Source of the DNA: Leptospira kobayashii
GTDB lineage: Bacteria > Spirochaetota > Leptospiria > Leptospirales > Leptospiraceae
Direction of reading: 5' to 3'
Length of the DNA: 64,000 nucleotides
Assembly (NCBI RefSeq): GCF_003114835.2
Contig: NZ_AP025028.1
Location: forward strand, 742,001 to 806,000
Numbering within the stretch: position 1 is the first letter of the stretch; each line of letters starts with the position of its first letter. Shown one piece after another: positions 26,979 through 35,898 of the stretch. The notes under the pieces were generated by a model, which worked only from the letters and a program-made list of their open reading frames with translations, had not been told where the DNA came from and did not search any database. The position numbers and the translations under genes are program-made.

Positions 26979-28199
26979 ATGAAAGAACTTACCAAAAAAC
27001 AAGAAACCCTTTTGATCTTTCTTTTGGGGGCATTGACTGCTATTGCCCCCTTTTCGATCGATATGTATTTGCCTAGTTTTCCCGCGATTACGGAATATTT
27101 TAAAACGGATATCGCTCAGGTGGAACTTTCTTTGACTTTTTACTTTGCCGGGATCGCAGTTGGCCAATTGTTTTATGGCCCGTTGATTGATCGTTTCGGT
27201 AGAAAAAACCCTCTCCTTATCGGGATTTTTCTTTATGCATTGGCATCCATAGGATGTTCCGTCGCTCCCAATATAGATTCTCTTATCTGGATTAGGTTGT
27301 TACAGGGACTAGGTGGTTGTGTGGGGATGGTTGCGGCAAATACGATCGTTCGGGACGTTTTTCCCGCAGATCGGACCGCAAGGGTATTTTCTCTTTTGAT
27401 TCTAATCATGGGTGTAGCACCGATGGTTGCACCTACGCTTGGAGGTATATTCGTCGCATCCTTCGGCTGGCAGTTTATCTTTCTTGTGCTCGCTTCGTTT
27501 TCGGTGATTCTTTTTTTCTGGGTGGTGGCTTTTCTTCCGACTGTGGTCGGTCCGGATACAAGCGTATCTTTAAAACCGAATGTCATTTTGGGAAAATATA
27601 TCTTTGTAGCAAAGGATAGGATTTTCTTAAGATATGCGTTAGCCGGTAGTTTCACATTGGCCGGACTATTTTGTTATGTTGCAGGTTCTCCTTTTGTAAT
27701 CATTCATTTGATGGGATTTAGTCCGAGTGAATTCGGAATCGTTTTTGCCGTCAATACTTCCGGATTTCTTTTGGGCAGTCAAGTAGGTAGAATCTTGTTA
27801 TCCAGATACACTTCGGATCAGATTATCTCTGTCGCCTCTATTTGTTTGGCGGTATCGGGGCTTTTACTATTGGGATCGGTATCACTTTTGTCGGTTTCTC
27901 CTTATTTTTATCTTGCGCCTTTGTATTTCTTTTTATTTTTCGCAGGATGCATTCCTCCGAATGCAAATGCTTTGGCCTTACAACATTTCACATCCAATGT
28001 GGGAAGTGCTTCCGCATTTTTAGGATTTTTGCAAATGTTTATCGGTTCTGTGGCGACTGCGGGAGTAGGATACTTTCACATTGAAAGCGCTTTGCCTATG
28101 GCAGCACCAATGGCAATTTGTGCACTGATTAGTTTAAGCATATATCACGGTTTAGGTGTTAAGAAAAAAATAGAAGTCAATGTAAAGGCCCTCGGATAA
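26979..28199 (+). CDS. MFS multidrug exporter, Bcr/CflA family
   Basis: A 406-residue major-facilitator protein with 12 predicted membrane helices. The first helix has the family motif PFSIDMYLPSFPAI, the loop 2-3 signature is GPLIDRFGRKNPLLIG, and motif B/C-like RLLQGLGGCVGMVAANTIVRD follows. Bcr/CflA pumps export drugs such as bicyclomycin or chloramphenicol, and sometimes amino acids, by proton antiport. Its stop codon lies inside an intrinsic terminator, so it ends the transcript that may begin at the old yellow enzyme. Confidence 0.92.
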   Translation: MKELTKKQETLLIFLLGALTAIAPFSIDMYLPSFPAITEYFKTDIAQVELSLTFYFAGIAVGQLFYGPLIDRFGRKNPLLIGIFLYALASIGCSVAPNIDSLIWIRLLQGLGGCVGMVAANTIVRDVFPADRTARVFSLLILIMGVAPMVAPTLGGIFVASFGWQFIFLVLASFSVILFFWVVAFLPTVVGPDTSVSLKPNVILGKYIFVAKDRIFLRYALAGSFTLAGLFCYVAGSPFVIIHLMGFSPSEFGIVFAVNTSGFLLGSQVGRILLSRYTSDQIISVASICLAVSGLLLLGSVSLLSVSPYFYLAPLYFFLFFAGCIPPNANALALQHFTSNVGSASAFLGFLQMFIGSVATAGVGYFHIESALPMAAPMAICALISLSIYHGLGVKKKIEVNVKALG

Positions 28200-28214
28200 A
28201 ATTAAGGGCCTTTT
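28184..28214 (+). terminator. Intrinsic terminator overlapping the exporter stop codon
   Basis: AAAGGCCCT pairs with AGGGCCTTT around a 12-nt loop, continuing into TTTT. The TAA stop of the exporter lies in the loop. With A-runs and T-runs on both sides it could act in both directions and also serve the convergent lipoprotein gene. Confidence 0.75.
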
Positions 28215-28230
28215 CTGTGTTTGAAAGAAT

Positions 28231-28617
28231 TTAAAGTTTGGGAAGAGGGTCTCCTGTAAGATAACCGTCTGTTTTTAAATTTCTGCAGGAGATTAGATTT
28301 GCGATTGTAGAACCCACTACAAATCCCGTAAGTCCTTTGATGTCTTTCACGCAAGAATCCACATCCGATCTTACATAGTATTTTGCCGCATCAATACCTG
28401 CGATATCATCTGCGATCAAACTTAGTATACTGATTCCCGCAGCTCTTCCACCGGTTGCCGCAAGTGTATTGACTAAGTCAATTGTAATCGCCGCTTCACG
28501 AATGCGGGATGCAGCTTCGCTACCTTTTTCGCGATCTATATTGAGGCCTACCGGATTTAGCAGAACGCAGTTTGACATACTAATCACTACAAAGAGAATT
28601 AAGCATTTGATTTTCAT
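28231..28617 (-). CDS. Small lipoprotein, resembling the leptospiral TIGR04452 family
   Basis: A 129-residue lipoprotein: MKIKCLILFVVISMSNC with the lipid Cys at residue 17. The mature part is Ala/Ile/Gly-rich (IREAAITIDLVNTLAATGG) with KYYVRSDVDSCVKDIKGLTG, the Tyr-Tyr and Cys pattern I associate with TIGR04452. The function is unknown. The open frame extends upstream to 28839, but AAGGTGACC just before 28617 and the lipoprotein signal make this the start. Confidence 0.7.
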   Translation of the reverse strand: MKIKCLILFVVISMSNCVLLNPVGLNIDREKGSEAASRIREAAITIDLVNTLAATGGRAAGISILSLIADDIAGIDAAKYYVRSDVDSCVKDIKGLTGFVVGSTIANLISCRNLKTDGYLTGDPLPKL

Positions 28618-28877
28618 TTTGGTCACCTTGATTTTTTCGACAATTCTCAATGGGAAATAGGAAATAGCAAGGCAAAAGATATAAAAAAAAATAGAAATGA
28701 TTTCATCTGGGAGCAAAACGTCCACTAGCTGATCCCCCTTCATAGGGATTAAAGACTTTATAGTTTTTATAAAGGGAAACATTACGACCAATGGGATGTG
28801 AATGATTTTATATTCAGGCAAAATCTTCTCAAAAAACACCTTTCCCTTTTAAGACGGAAAGCAAAGAATACAAAATA

Positions 28878-29261
28878 ATGAATATGGATCCATCGGTAAA
28901 TGTTTTAGGCGGTAAATTAGTTCCTTGCTCTCATCATCCGCTCACCGGATTTTTCAGGGACGGGTGTTGCAATACTTCGGACGAAGATTTCGGTTCCCAT
29001 ACGGTTTGCATCCAAGCTACGGAAGAATTTTTAATTTCTCAAAAGGCCTCAGGTAATGATCTGATGACTCCTCATCCTGAATATTCTTTCGCAGGAGTAA
29101 AGCCCGGAGAAAAGTGGTGTTTGTGCGCCAGCCGATGGCTGGAAGCTTATCGAAACGGAGTGGCACCGCTTGTGTTTCTGGAATCTACCCACAAGCGGGC
29201 GTTAGAGATTATTCCTTTGGAAACCTTGGAACGATTTGCCGCAGAAACGGAAATTTCCTAA
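28878..29261 (+). CDS. DUF2237 family protein
   Basis: A 127-residue soluble protein with the DUF2237 layout: NVLGGKLVPCSHHPLTGFFRDGCC, then DFGSHTVCIQATEEFL, and PGEKWCLCASRWLEA followed by APLVFLESTH. Five conserved cysteines and several histidines suggest metal binding or redox chemistry, which is inference. Its 3' end overlaps the convergent nuclease-like gene by 4 bp. Confidence 0.9.
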   Translation: MNMDPSVNVLGGKLVPCSHHPLTGFFRDGCCNTSDEDFGSHTVCIQATEEFLISQKASGNDLMTPHPEYSFAGVKPGEKWCLCASRWLEAYRNGVAPLVFLESTHKRALEIIPLETLERFAAETEIS

Positions 29262-30526
29262 GGCCTGAAAAAAGTCTTAGCATACACTCTCGTATGATAG
29301 GATGTATTGCTTAAAAGTTTTGCAATGATCCCGTTCAGAGGATGTTCTATCGGATATAAGGATTCGTATTTTATAATATTTAGATGCTCGATTTCCAGGT
29401 CCGCGTCTTCCGCAGTCGTGTAGGCTTCTTTGGAAACCACATCCCTTATATAATTGAAATCCTTCCAAGCGTCCAAGTTCTTTTCCGGTGCTACGGAAAG
29501 TGCAGTATAAACAGGATGGTCTTCCTTTTTATTCAAAAGAATTTCTCTGACCAAATTGTATTGGTATTCTTCGATCAACGAGTGGCGGTTCACTACATAC
29601 TCCACCATATTCGCTTTCGGAGAATCGATTCCGATGATAGATAAAAGTTGAACTCCCATTCTCTTTCCGAATCCTACCCTCGGAAGAACGGAAGAATGAT
29701 ACGGTTGAGTCAGGTCTTGAATGTAATGCAATGCCCAACCACTGAATCTGTAACCCCAATAAGTATGTCCCGTTTTAAAAGCATACTCTGCGAGTTTTGT
29801 GAATTGATAGATTCTATATTCGGGATATGTTCTTTTTAAGAAACCGGCAACGGTTAGAGTGAGAGAGGATTCATGAAAAAATCCCATATGAAAAGGAGCT
29901 TGTGACGAATATTCAAACCTGGGATCGCCGAAAGGTTGTGTTCCGAATCCGTAAATTTTTCCAAATTCGGAATCATTATCGGTGAATAGATAAAAATCCA
30001 AATCATAGTCCGGCTCATCCACCGCAGTGGCAACCACATCCAAAGGGGATACGTTTGCGCCTTCGGTAAGAGCTACAAACTTTTCACTCACCAGCCTTCC
30101 TTTGTCTTTTAAGGTAGTGATGTTGACTAGTTCTTTCGATTGAATGTTTTGAGGAGGACTCAAAACGGACTGAATATAAAGACTTGGTTTGTGGTGAGGG
30201 AAGACTCGTAATGCTCTGAAAAAAGCGGGAACCAGATCTTCCTTCTTTTTAATTCCTTCCGGGTGAAACACCAAACTTATGTCAGGTTTTGGGCAATGGG
30301 GAAGTAGTTTGGCACCGTATTCATCCGCATCAGTCAAGACCGCCTTGATCCCTTCTTTCTCTTTGTTCAGAAAGTTCGCAAGGCTTTCCGCTTTTACATT
30401 TGCAGGAGGGGACTTTTTCCAATAGTTTTTTAAAATAATATAAGTAAGACCTGCATGATTGCTCCAAGCAAAGCAGGGGAGTGAGAATATAATTACCGTA
30501 AAAATAATTAATGTTTTAGATTTCAT
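29258..30526 (-). CDS. Secreted zinc-dependent phospholipase C/P1-nuclease-like protein
   Basis: A 422-residue exported protein. The predicted signal cleavage after FA would leave Trp21 as the mature N-terminus (WSNHAG), just as in zinc phospholipase C and S1/P1 nucleases, where the N-terminal Trp amine binds zinc. His24, His254 and the motif HYIQDLTQPYH (His267, Asp271, His277) match the remaining ligands. Substrate, phospholipid or nucleic acid, cannot be decided. It is longer than the usual enzymes (about 250-300), with extra helices at both ends. Start overlaps the stop of the SH3 gene (ATGA), so translation is coupled. Confidence 0.8.
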   Translation of the reverse strand: MKSKTLIIFTVIIFSLPCFAWSNHAGLTYIILKNYWKKSPPANVKAESLANFLNKEKEGIKAVLTDADEYGAKLLPHCPKPDISLVFHPEGIKKKEDLVPAFFRALRVFPHHKPSLYIQSVLSPPQNIQSKELVNITTLKDKGRLVSEKFVALTEGANVSPLDVVATAVDEPDYDLDFYLFTDNDSEFGKIYGFGTQPFGDPRFEYSSQAPFHMGFFHESSLTLTVAGFLKRTYPEYRIYQFTKLAEYAFKTGHTYWGYRFSGWALHYIQDLTQPYHSSVLPRVGFGKRMGVQLLSIIGIDSPKANMVEYVVNRHSLIEEYQYNLVREILLNKKEDHPVYTALSVAPEKNLDAWKDFNYIRDVVSKEAYTTAEDADLEIEHLNIIKYESLYPIEHPLNGIIAKLLSNTSYHTRVYAKTFFRP

Positions 30527-31374
30527 TTCGTTTCTTGTTCCTTTTCTTTAAATGTTTTTCCGTTCCAAATATATTCCCTTTCGTAATACTCTTGAGCGGA
30601 GATATCATCTATATCATAATGTCTTGTGATCTCTCGGATCGTATTCGGCTTACCTTTGTAGATCTTTCTTTTGATCTCGGAATCCGCAGTCAAAATATCA
30701 TCCGGAAAAACAAGCCAGGACTCTGCGCAGGAAGGAGGATCGCACATTCCGGGAACCCTGGAGAAATGGGATGTAAGTTTGCCGTCTTTCAAAGTGATGA
30801 ATGTTTCATTGGGAAAACCATATTCTATTTCAGAATATACTAAATAACGAAGACTGAACATCTCTCCGGGACTCGGTTTGAAGGATTCGGTATTGTACAA
30901 TTCATGTCCCCAGGATTCGTTGCTCACCGGTCCCGGGTCCAACTTCAAACTTGACGTCAGCTTGGAATCCGAAAGAGCTTTGATTTCCAAAACCTCGGAC
31001 ACAACCCCCAGGTTTCGAACAAGGATTTCGTATTTACCCAATGTAAGGTGGTAATCGGAAAGAAGACCTCCCCAAACGTAACCTTCTTCTTTCCCTGCCT
31101 TCACTTTGTACCAATACTCTTTCACCTTTCCTTGTGCGAGCGCGGTATTTGTTTTTTTTAGTACTTTTACTGGGTTTCCCGGTTGGAGTTTTGTTACTAC
31201 ATCCGCTTTTAAATTCGGCTCTTTTCGAATATTCACATTTTCTGCAAATACCTTATACTCTGTATTTTCCTTCTTTTCGGGAAGAGTTCCTTCCCAGTGG
31301 CCTTGTGCGAGGAGGGGCGATGCCAAACTGATTAGGATCAATGCGGAAGAAGAATATTTTAACAAAGAAAACAT
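30523..31374 (-). CDS. Secreted SH3-domain protein
   Basis: A 284-residue exported protein. Signal peptide SALILISLASPLLAQ, then a bacterial SH3 domain (about 40-105): YKVFAENVNIRKEPNLKADV, VVTKLQPGNPVKVLKK and GYVWGGLLSDY. A C-terminal region of about 180 residues with several Cys has no recognised family. SH3 domains of this kind bind cell-wall peptides. The frame is open to 31560, but the signal peptide fixes the start at 31374. Co-transcribed with the phospholipase C-like gene by a 4-bp overlap, so the two exported proteins may work together. Confidence 0.8.
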   Translation of the reverse strand: MFSLLKYSSSALILISLASPLLAQGHWEGTLPEKKENTEYKVFAENVNIRKEPNLKADVVTKLQPGNPVKVLKKTNTALAQGKVKEYWYKVKAGKEEGYVWGGLLSDYHLTLGKYEILVRNLGVVSEVLEIKALSDSKLTSSLKLDPGPVSNESWGHELYNTESFKPSPGEMFSLRYLVYSEIEYGFPNETFITLKDGKLTSHFSRVPGMCDPPSCAESWLVFPDDILTADSEIKRKIYKGKPNTIREITRHYDIDDISAQEYYEREYIWNGKTFKEKEQETK

Positions 31375-31492
31375 CACTGGGAATCGGATTATACCCGGAT
31401 CGTAAGTCGATCTCTTTTCCCCGGGGGACAGTTTTTTTTCCCATGACCCAAGCCGATGATAATTGTATGCACCTACTTGTTCGGGGTATAAA

Positions 31493-32302
31493 ATGATTTT
31501 TCTACAGCTAATCAATCCGTATTCCATAGAACAAATCAAAGCATTGGAAGACAAAGCCAATGCTTACGAGACTTGGGTTTTCTTTTTAGTATTTTTGGTG
31601 GTGTTGCTGTCTCTTGTATCTCTTTTGCAAAGATTGGCAATCGTCAAGTTGCGCAAAAATCATAGTCTGACAAGGCCGGGCCAACAAAGGGAAAGAAACA
31701 TTTTGGCGGATGTAAATACGATTACACAGACCTTACCGGAAGGGGCGCATTTTCCTCAACCGAACGAATTACTCAACTCAGGTCTTAAATTCAAATTCGG
31801 TGTCTCAGGATTTTCTTCCGAAAAAACAATTATTGTCGGACAATCGGAAGGAACGGTTAAAACGCATTCCACAGAGGTTACCGACTATCATTTAACTATA
31901 ATTATTCGGAAAAGAGGAGCTTCCTATCATCTTGAATTTAGAAGGGAAGGTAAAGTTCTTATTCTTTTGCCAGGTTCGAAACAAATGACGGAAATGGGTG
32001 CCAGAGAAAGATTCACCATTCAGAAGGAAGAAAGTGAAGAAGGTTATTTGAATTTCAATTCCATCGAATCAAACGAACCGATTCGGTTTCGATTGGGTAA
32101 AACATTGACGGAAGATTTGAAATTCCTTGGAGGGTATTTCGAGTTTCATTTTTATACGAAAGATTCGGAGTCATCTCATCTGGACGGGAATAAAGAAAAA
32201 TATTTTTTTCTCAAACTTTATAAAATCTATCCCGGTTATAATACCGCAAAACAAAATAAAGACGGTCTTTTTCCCATGCTGGAGAAGTTTGAAAAGGTTT
32301 GA
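31493..32302 (+). CDS. Membrane-anchored protein of unknown function
   Basis: A 269-residue protein with one hydrophobic helix near residues 28-50 (WVFFLVFLVVLLSLVSLL) preceded by a short amphipathic stretch, then a soluble beta-rich domain (FKFGVSGFSSEKTIIVG, DYHLTIIIRKRGASYHLEFR, VLILLPGSK). No family is recognised. ATG 31493 fits better than a TTG ten codons upstream. It is followed by the intergenic repeat at 32340. Confidence 0.65.
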   Translation: MIFLQLINPYSIEQIKALEDKANAYETWVFFLVFLVVLLSLVSLLQRLAIVKLRKNHSLTRPGQQRERNILADVNTITQTLPEGAHFPQPNELLNSGLKFKFGVSGFSSEKTIIVGQSEGTVKTHSTEVTDYHLTIIIRKRGASYHLEFRREGKVLILLPGSKQMTEMGARERFTIQKEESEEGYLNFNSIESNEPIRFRLGKTLTEDLKFLGGYFEFHFYTKDSESSHLDGNKEKYFFLKLYKIYPGYNTAKQNKDGLFPMLEKFEKV

Positions 32303-32339
32303 ATCCTCTTGTTTTCTTGTAATGATTTAGTAACAGACT

Positions 32340-32506
32340 AAAAGAGACATAATGGGGGCACGGGGAATCAGTGGCCCCCACCCTGCTTCGGGATTGGGGG
32401 GAGTGGCTCGTGGGCCTGCCGAAACTCCCTAACACAAAATAACAACCTTGTCCATCCCAACCTCAAATCGTATGAAAATTTTCCTAAAACGTTCGCCTTT
32501 TTGCCT
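32340..32506 (-). repeat. Intergenic repeat, copy A (inverted orientation)
   Basis: The reverse complement matches the units at 35441-35603 and 38235-38376: a left part starting AGGCAAAAAGGCGAAC, a core GTGTTAGG, the block GCCCACGAGCC, a GC stem (CCCCC..CCC / GGG.GGGGG) and the end ATTATGTCTCTT. It lies between the 3' ends of two convergent genes. Confidence 0.8.
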
Positions 32507-32573
32507 TAAATGGCGAGGATTATTATGGAACCGTTATCTTTTTGTTATAGGGTGGGTTGTCGTGTCTTATTTT

Positions 32574-34163
32574 TTAGCATTTATCTTTTGTTAGCTTGTT
32601 TTTTTTGTATTCGATCGGAGTCATTCCTGTCGATTTTTTAAATTCGAAATTGAACACCGATTTGGAGCCGAAGCCTGTAGTGAAAGCGATTGCAATCACA
32701 GATAGATTCGGCTTGGTTTTGAGAAGTGCTTTCGCCTCTTCGATTCTATAGGAATTCAAATAAGCTCTAAAACTCATTCCTATTTGAGAATTAATCAACT
32801 CGGATGTCTGTTGCAAATTCAGCCCGATGGCTTGGGAAGTTTTTTCCAAATCCAATGTTTCATCCAGATAGGGTTTTGCTTCCGACATCCATGTTTCCAG
32901 GCGAACCAAAAACTCGTTCGTATTCACAGAATCCAATTTTGATTTCGTGTAACGTGTATTTTGTGAATTTTTTACAGTAAGAAATCTTTGCAGAATTTCA
33001 TTTCTTTCTCCTGCTAAATCTTTATACTTCTGAAGAAGGTTGAATAATAAAAAGAACAGATCTATGGGGAAGATGAACATGGATCCATATAGAATCGGAA
33101 GAGAGTAGGGAATGATTCCCAGATAATAAAAAATGGAGCTGTATCCAACACAAAGATATGTCCCCCAACAGAGTAGGAAGAATTGAATTCTTTTTTCTCC
33201 CTTAAGATAGATTCGAATTCCTGTGATGAGAATCATCGGAATCGATATTAAATAAATCAAATTGATTACCCTGGAAAAGAATGCATTCGTTTGAGTGAAT
33301 AGAATGCAGAAAGAGGAAACAAATCCGATGGTTGCTAAAATGAGTAGCAACCGATCGATCCATGGAGTTCTTCGTTTCGTATTTAAGAACATTCTAACAA
33401 ACTGAAAGGATGCAGCGATCCCCAAGGCCAAAAAGAATAGATTCGATCTGCTTTGCCACCAAGTAGAATTGGGCCAAAGAGTGTGAAAGGAATTTCCGAA
33501 TTGAGTGTTGTACCATAGAGTCGTTGCTAGAACATAGACCGCATAATAAAAAAATTCATAAAGCCGAAATGCGATCAGATAAAACAGACTGATCACGAAC
33601 ATAACCGCACAAAATCCCAAGATGAGCCATATCACCGCAGTTTCCAAAACGATTTTGTGATAAAATGCGTCCTCATCCATAGAGTAGATGGGAAAAGAGA
33701 TGAGTGAAATGGATTGAAGGCGTAGATAAATATAGTTTTTCTTGGCTGGGTTGAGCCCAGGAATTTGGAAACTAGGATCTAATGCTTTCGGAACTGCCCA
33801 GGTTGATTTTGGAAAAGAGTCTCCCGTTCGCAGAGATAGGTAGGATGTTCCTTCCGGCAAATATAAAATAGCACTGTCGAGTGCCTTCCATTCTAAAGAG
33901 AGAATTTTCTCAGGTAAAAAAGCAGGATCTTTTACTGAGGCTCTCAGCCAGAGGATGTCTTTTGTAAAATGGAAAGAAAGAGAATCCTCTTTGACTTTTT
34001 GCCAAGAAGTTTGTTTCTCTATATCCTCCAAAGTCATGTTCCCTGTGGAATCACGGAAGAATTCGAATCGATTCGTAATATTGGTTCTATTTTTTTCCTG
34101 ACCGGAACAGGCAAGATTTGCAAACAGGAGGAACGCTAAGAACAACAATCGAACCGATTTCAT
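32574..34163 (-). CDS. 7TMR-DISM-type membrane receptor fused to AraC-family DNA-binding domain
   Basis: A 529-residue protein. The N-terminus has a lipoprotein-type signal (LLFLAFLLFANLACSGQ). An extracytoplasmic beta domain (about 35-165) of the 7TMR-DISM kind ends before seven hydrophobic helices (about 175-380, starting IVLETAVIWLILGFCAVMF). The last 100 residues are an AraC-type double helix-turn-helix: LDLEKTSQAIGLNLQQTSEL and IAIAFTTGFGSKSVFNFEFK, then STGMTPIEYKK. It should sense an envelope ligand and bind DNA while membrane-bound. An ATG 4 codons upstream (34175) is possible. Its divergent neighbour, the first LamG lipoprotein, is a natural candidate target. Confidence 0.88.
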   Translation of the reverse strand: MKSVRLLFLAFLLFANLACSGQEKNRTNITNRFEFFRDSTGNMTLEDIEKQTSWQKVKEDSLSFHFTKDILWLRASVKDPAFLPEKILSLEWKALDSAILYLPEGTSYLSLRTGDSFPKSTWAVPKALDPSFQIPGLNPAKKNYIYLRLQSISLISFPIYSMDEDAFYHKIVLETAVIWLILGFCAVMFVISLFYLIAFRLYEFFYYAVYVLATTLWYNTQFGNSFHTLWPNSTWWQSRSNLFFLALGIAASFQFVRMFLNTKRRTPWIDRLLLILATIGFVSSFCILFTQTNAFFSRVINLIYLISIPMILITGIRIYLKGEKRIQFFLLCWGTYLCVGYSSIFYYLGIIPYSLPILYGSMFIFPIDLFFLLFNLLQKYKDLAGERNEILQRFLTVKNSQNTRYTKSKLDSVNTNEFLVRLETWMSEAKPYLDETLDLEKTSQAIGLNLQQTSELINSQIGMSFRAYLNSYRIEEAKALLKTKPNLSVIAIAFTTGFGSKSVFNFEFKKSTGMTPIEYKKNKLTKDKC

Positions 34164-34185
34164 TTGGAAACACATTCCATTTTTT

Positions 34186-34214
34186 TTGACAACTTACAAG
34201 TTTAATTCTAAAAA
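34186..34214 (+). promoter_or_regulatory. Promoter-like element before LamG lipoprotein 1
   Basis: TTGACA (34186-34191), a 17-nt spacer and TAAAAA (34209-34214). The -10 is weak, but at the other two paralogues TATAAA or GATAAA occurs at the same distance before the leader hairpin, so the start point probably falls at the foot of the hairpin. Confidence 0.45.
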
Positions 34215-34217
34215 AGA

Positions 34218-34258
34218 GTCCTAAAATATAGTTTAGGACGACCGATCCTTTTTTTCGG
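34218..34258 (+). promoter_or_regulatory. Leader double hairpin of LamG lipoprotein 1
   Basis: GTCCTAAA pairs perfectly with TTTAGGAC (34218-34239, 6-nt loop); a second short stem CCGA/TCGG (34242-34258) follows, 15 bp before the ATG. The same two-stem layout precedes the paralogues at 35700 and 36695, with base-pair-preserving changes in the first stem. Confidence 0.6.
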
Positions 34259-34273
34259 ATATGCTTTACGTTT

Positions 34274-35413
34274 ATGGAGAGTTATATTCGATTTTTTGAT
34301 TTGCCTAGGTGTATTCATTTTGCATTCACTTTATGTTTGTCATTTTATTGCCAGCCGGTGTTTAATAATACGGGAGATCATGAAAGCAAAGCATACTATC
34401 AAACTAAAATCTTACAATGTTTCTTGGAAAAACGCTGTGGTGATTCTATAAAGAACATAAGTTATACGGGAAGCCCGTATTCTTTCACCCAAAAAGTTTC
34501 GATAACTCCCTTGACCCCTTCTTTGGCAGTAAAAGTCGTATCTTGCAGTTCCAGTCCTTCCTTACCTAGCGGGCTTTCCATTGATAGTCAATGTAAGATC
34601 AGCGGAACGCCACTTACATTACAGCCGAAGACGTCGTACACCATTATCGCAAATCTTTCCGATTCTAGTTCGATACAGGGAAACATTGAAATTTCCATTA
34701 ATAATTTCTTGATCCCTTCCACACTTTCCTCCGGTTTGTATGCGTGGTATCCTCTCGACGGAAACATCAATGATATGAGCGGAAACTCTCATGATGGATA
34801 TTTTCCCGGCGGTATTTGGCCCGCTACATCAGGGCCGTCTTATACCTCCGGTCGCTCCAACATACCGAATGATGTTGCTACCTTCAACGGATCGAACCAA
34901 TTGTTTGCAAGCGACTTTGTTCCTCTTTGTCACGAGGATTTTGCCATTGCCCTATGGATTTATGCGGGCTCTGTCACGAATAACAAAATCATGGGGTACC
35001 AAGACGCTCCGAGTTATAATCCTGGAATCACACTTTCATTGAATGCAACAGGGCGTGTCGATTTTAGTGCCTTTTGGATCGCAGGTTGGGGCAATGTCGA
35101 TGGTATCATTGGGAGTTCTGCAACGGCTATATCTGCAAACGTATGGACTCATATTGCCTATGTTCACAATGGAACCACTCGTCAGGGAAATATTTGGGTC
35201 AATGGAGTAAACGAAGGTGTTACCTCAAACTTCGGTTCCTTTGCCGGATGTACCACAGGCACCTCGCCGAACCAATGGTGGAACGGAACACCATTAAATA
35301 TCGGTTATGCGTTCCCCAGTGGTTTTTTTACGGGAAGGATGGATGATATCTGGTTTTTCAAAGGACGTCAACTGAGCGCAAGTGACATTTCCACTTTGAT
35401 GGGTCTTCCCTAA
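34274..35413 (+). CDS. LamG-domain lipoprotein 1 (with Ig-like domain)
   Basis: A 379-residue probable lipoprotein: signal IHFAFTLCLSFYCQP with a relaxed spirochaetal lipobox. A short family segment (NTGDHESKAYYQTKILQCFL) follows, then an Ig-like domain (about 60-145) of the putative-Ig type (LPSGLSIDSQCKISGTP). A LamG/concanavalin-like domain (about 155-378) comes last: YAWYPLDGNINDMSGNSHDG, DFAIALWIYAG, NVWTHIAYVHNGT, WVNGVNEG and GRMDDIWFFKGRQLSASDI. LamG domains bind carbohydrates or matrix proteins. It is the most divergent of the three paralogues. Confidence 0.85.
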   Translation: MESYIRFFDLPRCIHFAFTLCLSFYCQPVFNNTGDHESKAYYQTKILQCFLEKRCGDSIKNISYTGSPYSFTQKVSITPLTPSLAVKVVSCSSSPSLPSGLSIDSQCKISGTPLTLQPKTSYTIIANLSDSSSIQGNIEISINNFLIPSTLSSGLYAWYPLDGNINDMSGNSHDGYFPGGIWPATSGPSYTSGRSNIPNDVATFNGSNQLFASDFVPLCHEDFAIALWIYAGSVTNNKIMGYQDAPSYNPGITLSLNATGRVDFSAFWIAGWGNVDGIIGSSATAISANVWTHIAYVHNGTTRQGNIWVNGVNEGVTSNFGSFAGCTTGTSPNQWWNGTPLNIGYAFPSGFFTGRMDDIWFFKGRQLSASDISTLMGLP

Positions 35414-35440
35414 TCATTCCGCTACGATCCTACTTTGATC

Positions 35441-35603
35441 AGGCAAAAAGGCGAACTTTTCGGAAGAATTTTTGGGAAAGCGGAGATTAGTGTAGTCGGG
35501 AATATGAATTTGTGTTAGGTGGTTTGTTGCAGCCCACGAGCCTCACCCCCCAACCCTAAACAGGGTGGGGGCTTTCAAGATTCCCCGGACATTATGTCTC
35601 TTA
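35441..35603 (+). repeat. Intergenic repeat, copy B
   Basis: Starts AGGCAAAAAGGCGAAC, contains GTGTTAGG and GCCCACGAGCC, then the hairpin CCCCCAACCC/GGGTGGGGG, and ends ATTATGTCTCTTA. It lies between LamG lipoproteins 1 and 2 and is in the same orientation as copy C. There is no ORF and no T-run after the hairpin. Confidence 0.82.
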
Positions 35604-35637
35604 GCTTTTTACGCGCAACCCCGAGACGCACCTATAA

Positions 35638-35898
35638 AAAAAGTTCCGAAATATATTTTGGAACGATCCGCCTTCCGGTTTCGGATATACTTCGCCATTA
35701 TGAAAAAAATTCGAATCTTTCGATTTTACCAATCTCAGTGTTGGTTCAGAGAGATTAGGTTGTTATTTCCGGTTACCTTATTGTATTCGGTTGCTTTCTG
35801 CCAACCATTGCATTTTAGTAATTCCGGAGATTTTGACAGTCATGAGTTTTATGAAACGCAAGTGTTGAGTTGTTTGCTAAAAGGTGATTACTGTAATT
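35638..35898 (+). repeat. 261-bp direct repeat, copy 1 (leader plus 5' end of lipoprotein 2)
   Basis: Covers the hairpin leader and the first 66 codons of the gene at 35700. Matches 36633-36893 without gaps, with about 23 differences counted by eye (roughly 91 % identity). Identity ends abruptly where the downstream protein modules begin. Confidence 0.88.
35643..35686 (+). promoter_or_regulatory. Leader double hairpin of LamG lipoprotein 2
   Basis: GTTCCGAAA pairs with TTTTGGAAC (one G-T pair, 4-nt loop, 35643-35664); ATCCG pairs with CGGAT (35666-35686). TATAAAA lies immediately upstream. Confidence 0.6.

Noticed and set aside
35519..35758. Short frame over intergenic repeat copy B
   Set aside because: Made of repeat and leader sequence; the equivalent is not open in copy C or A.
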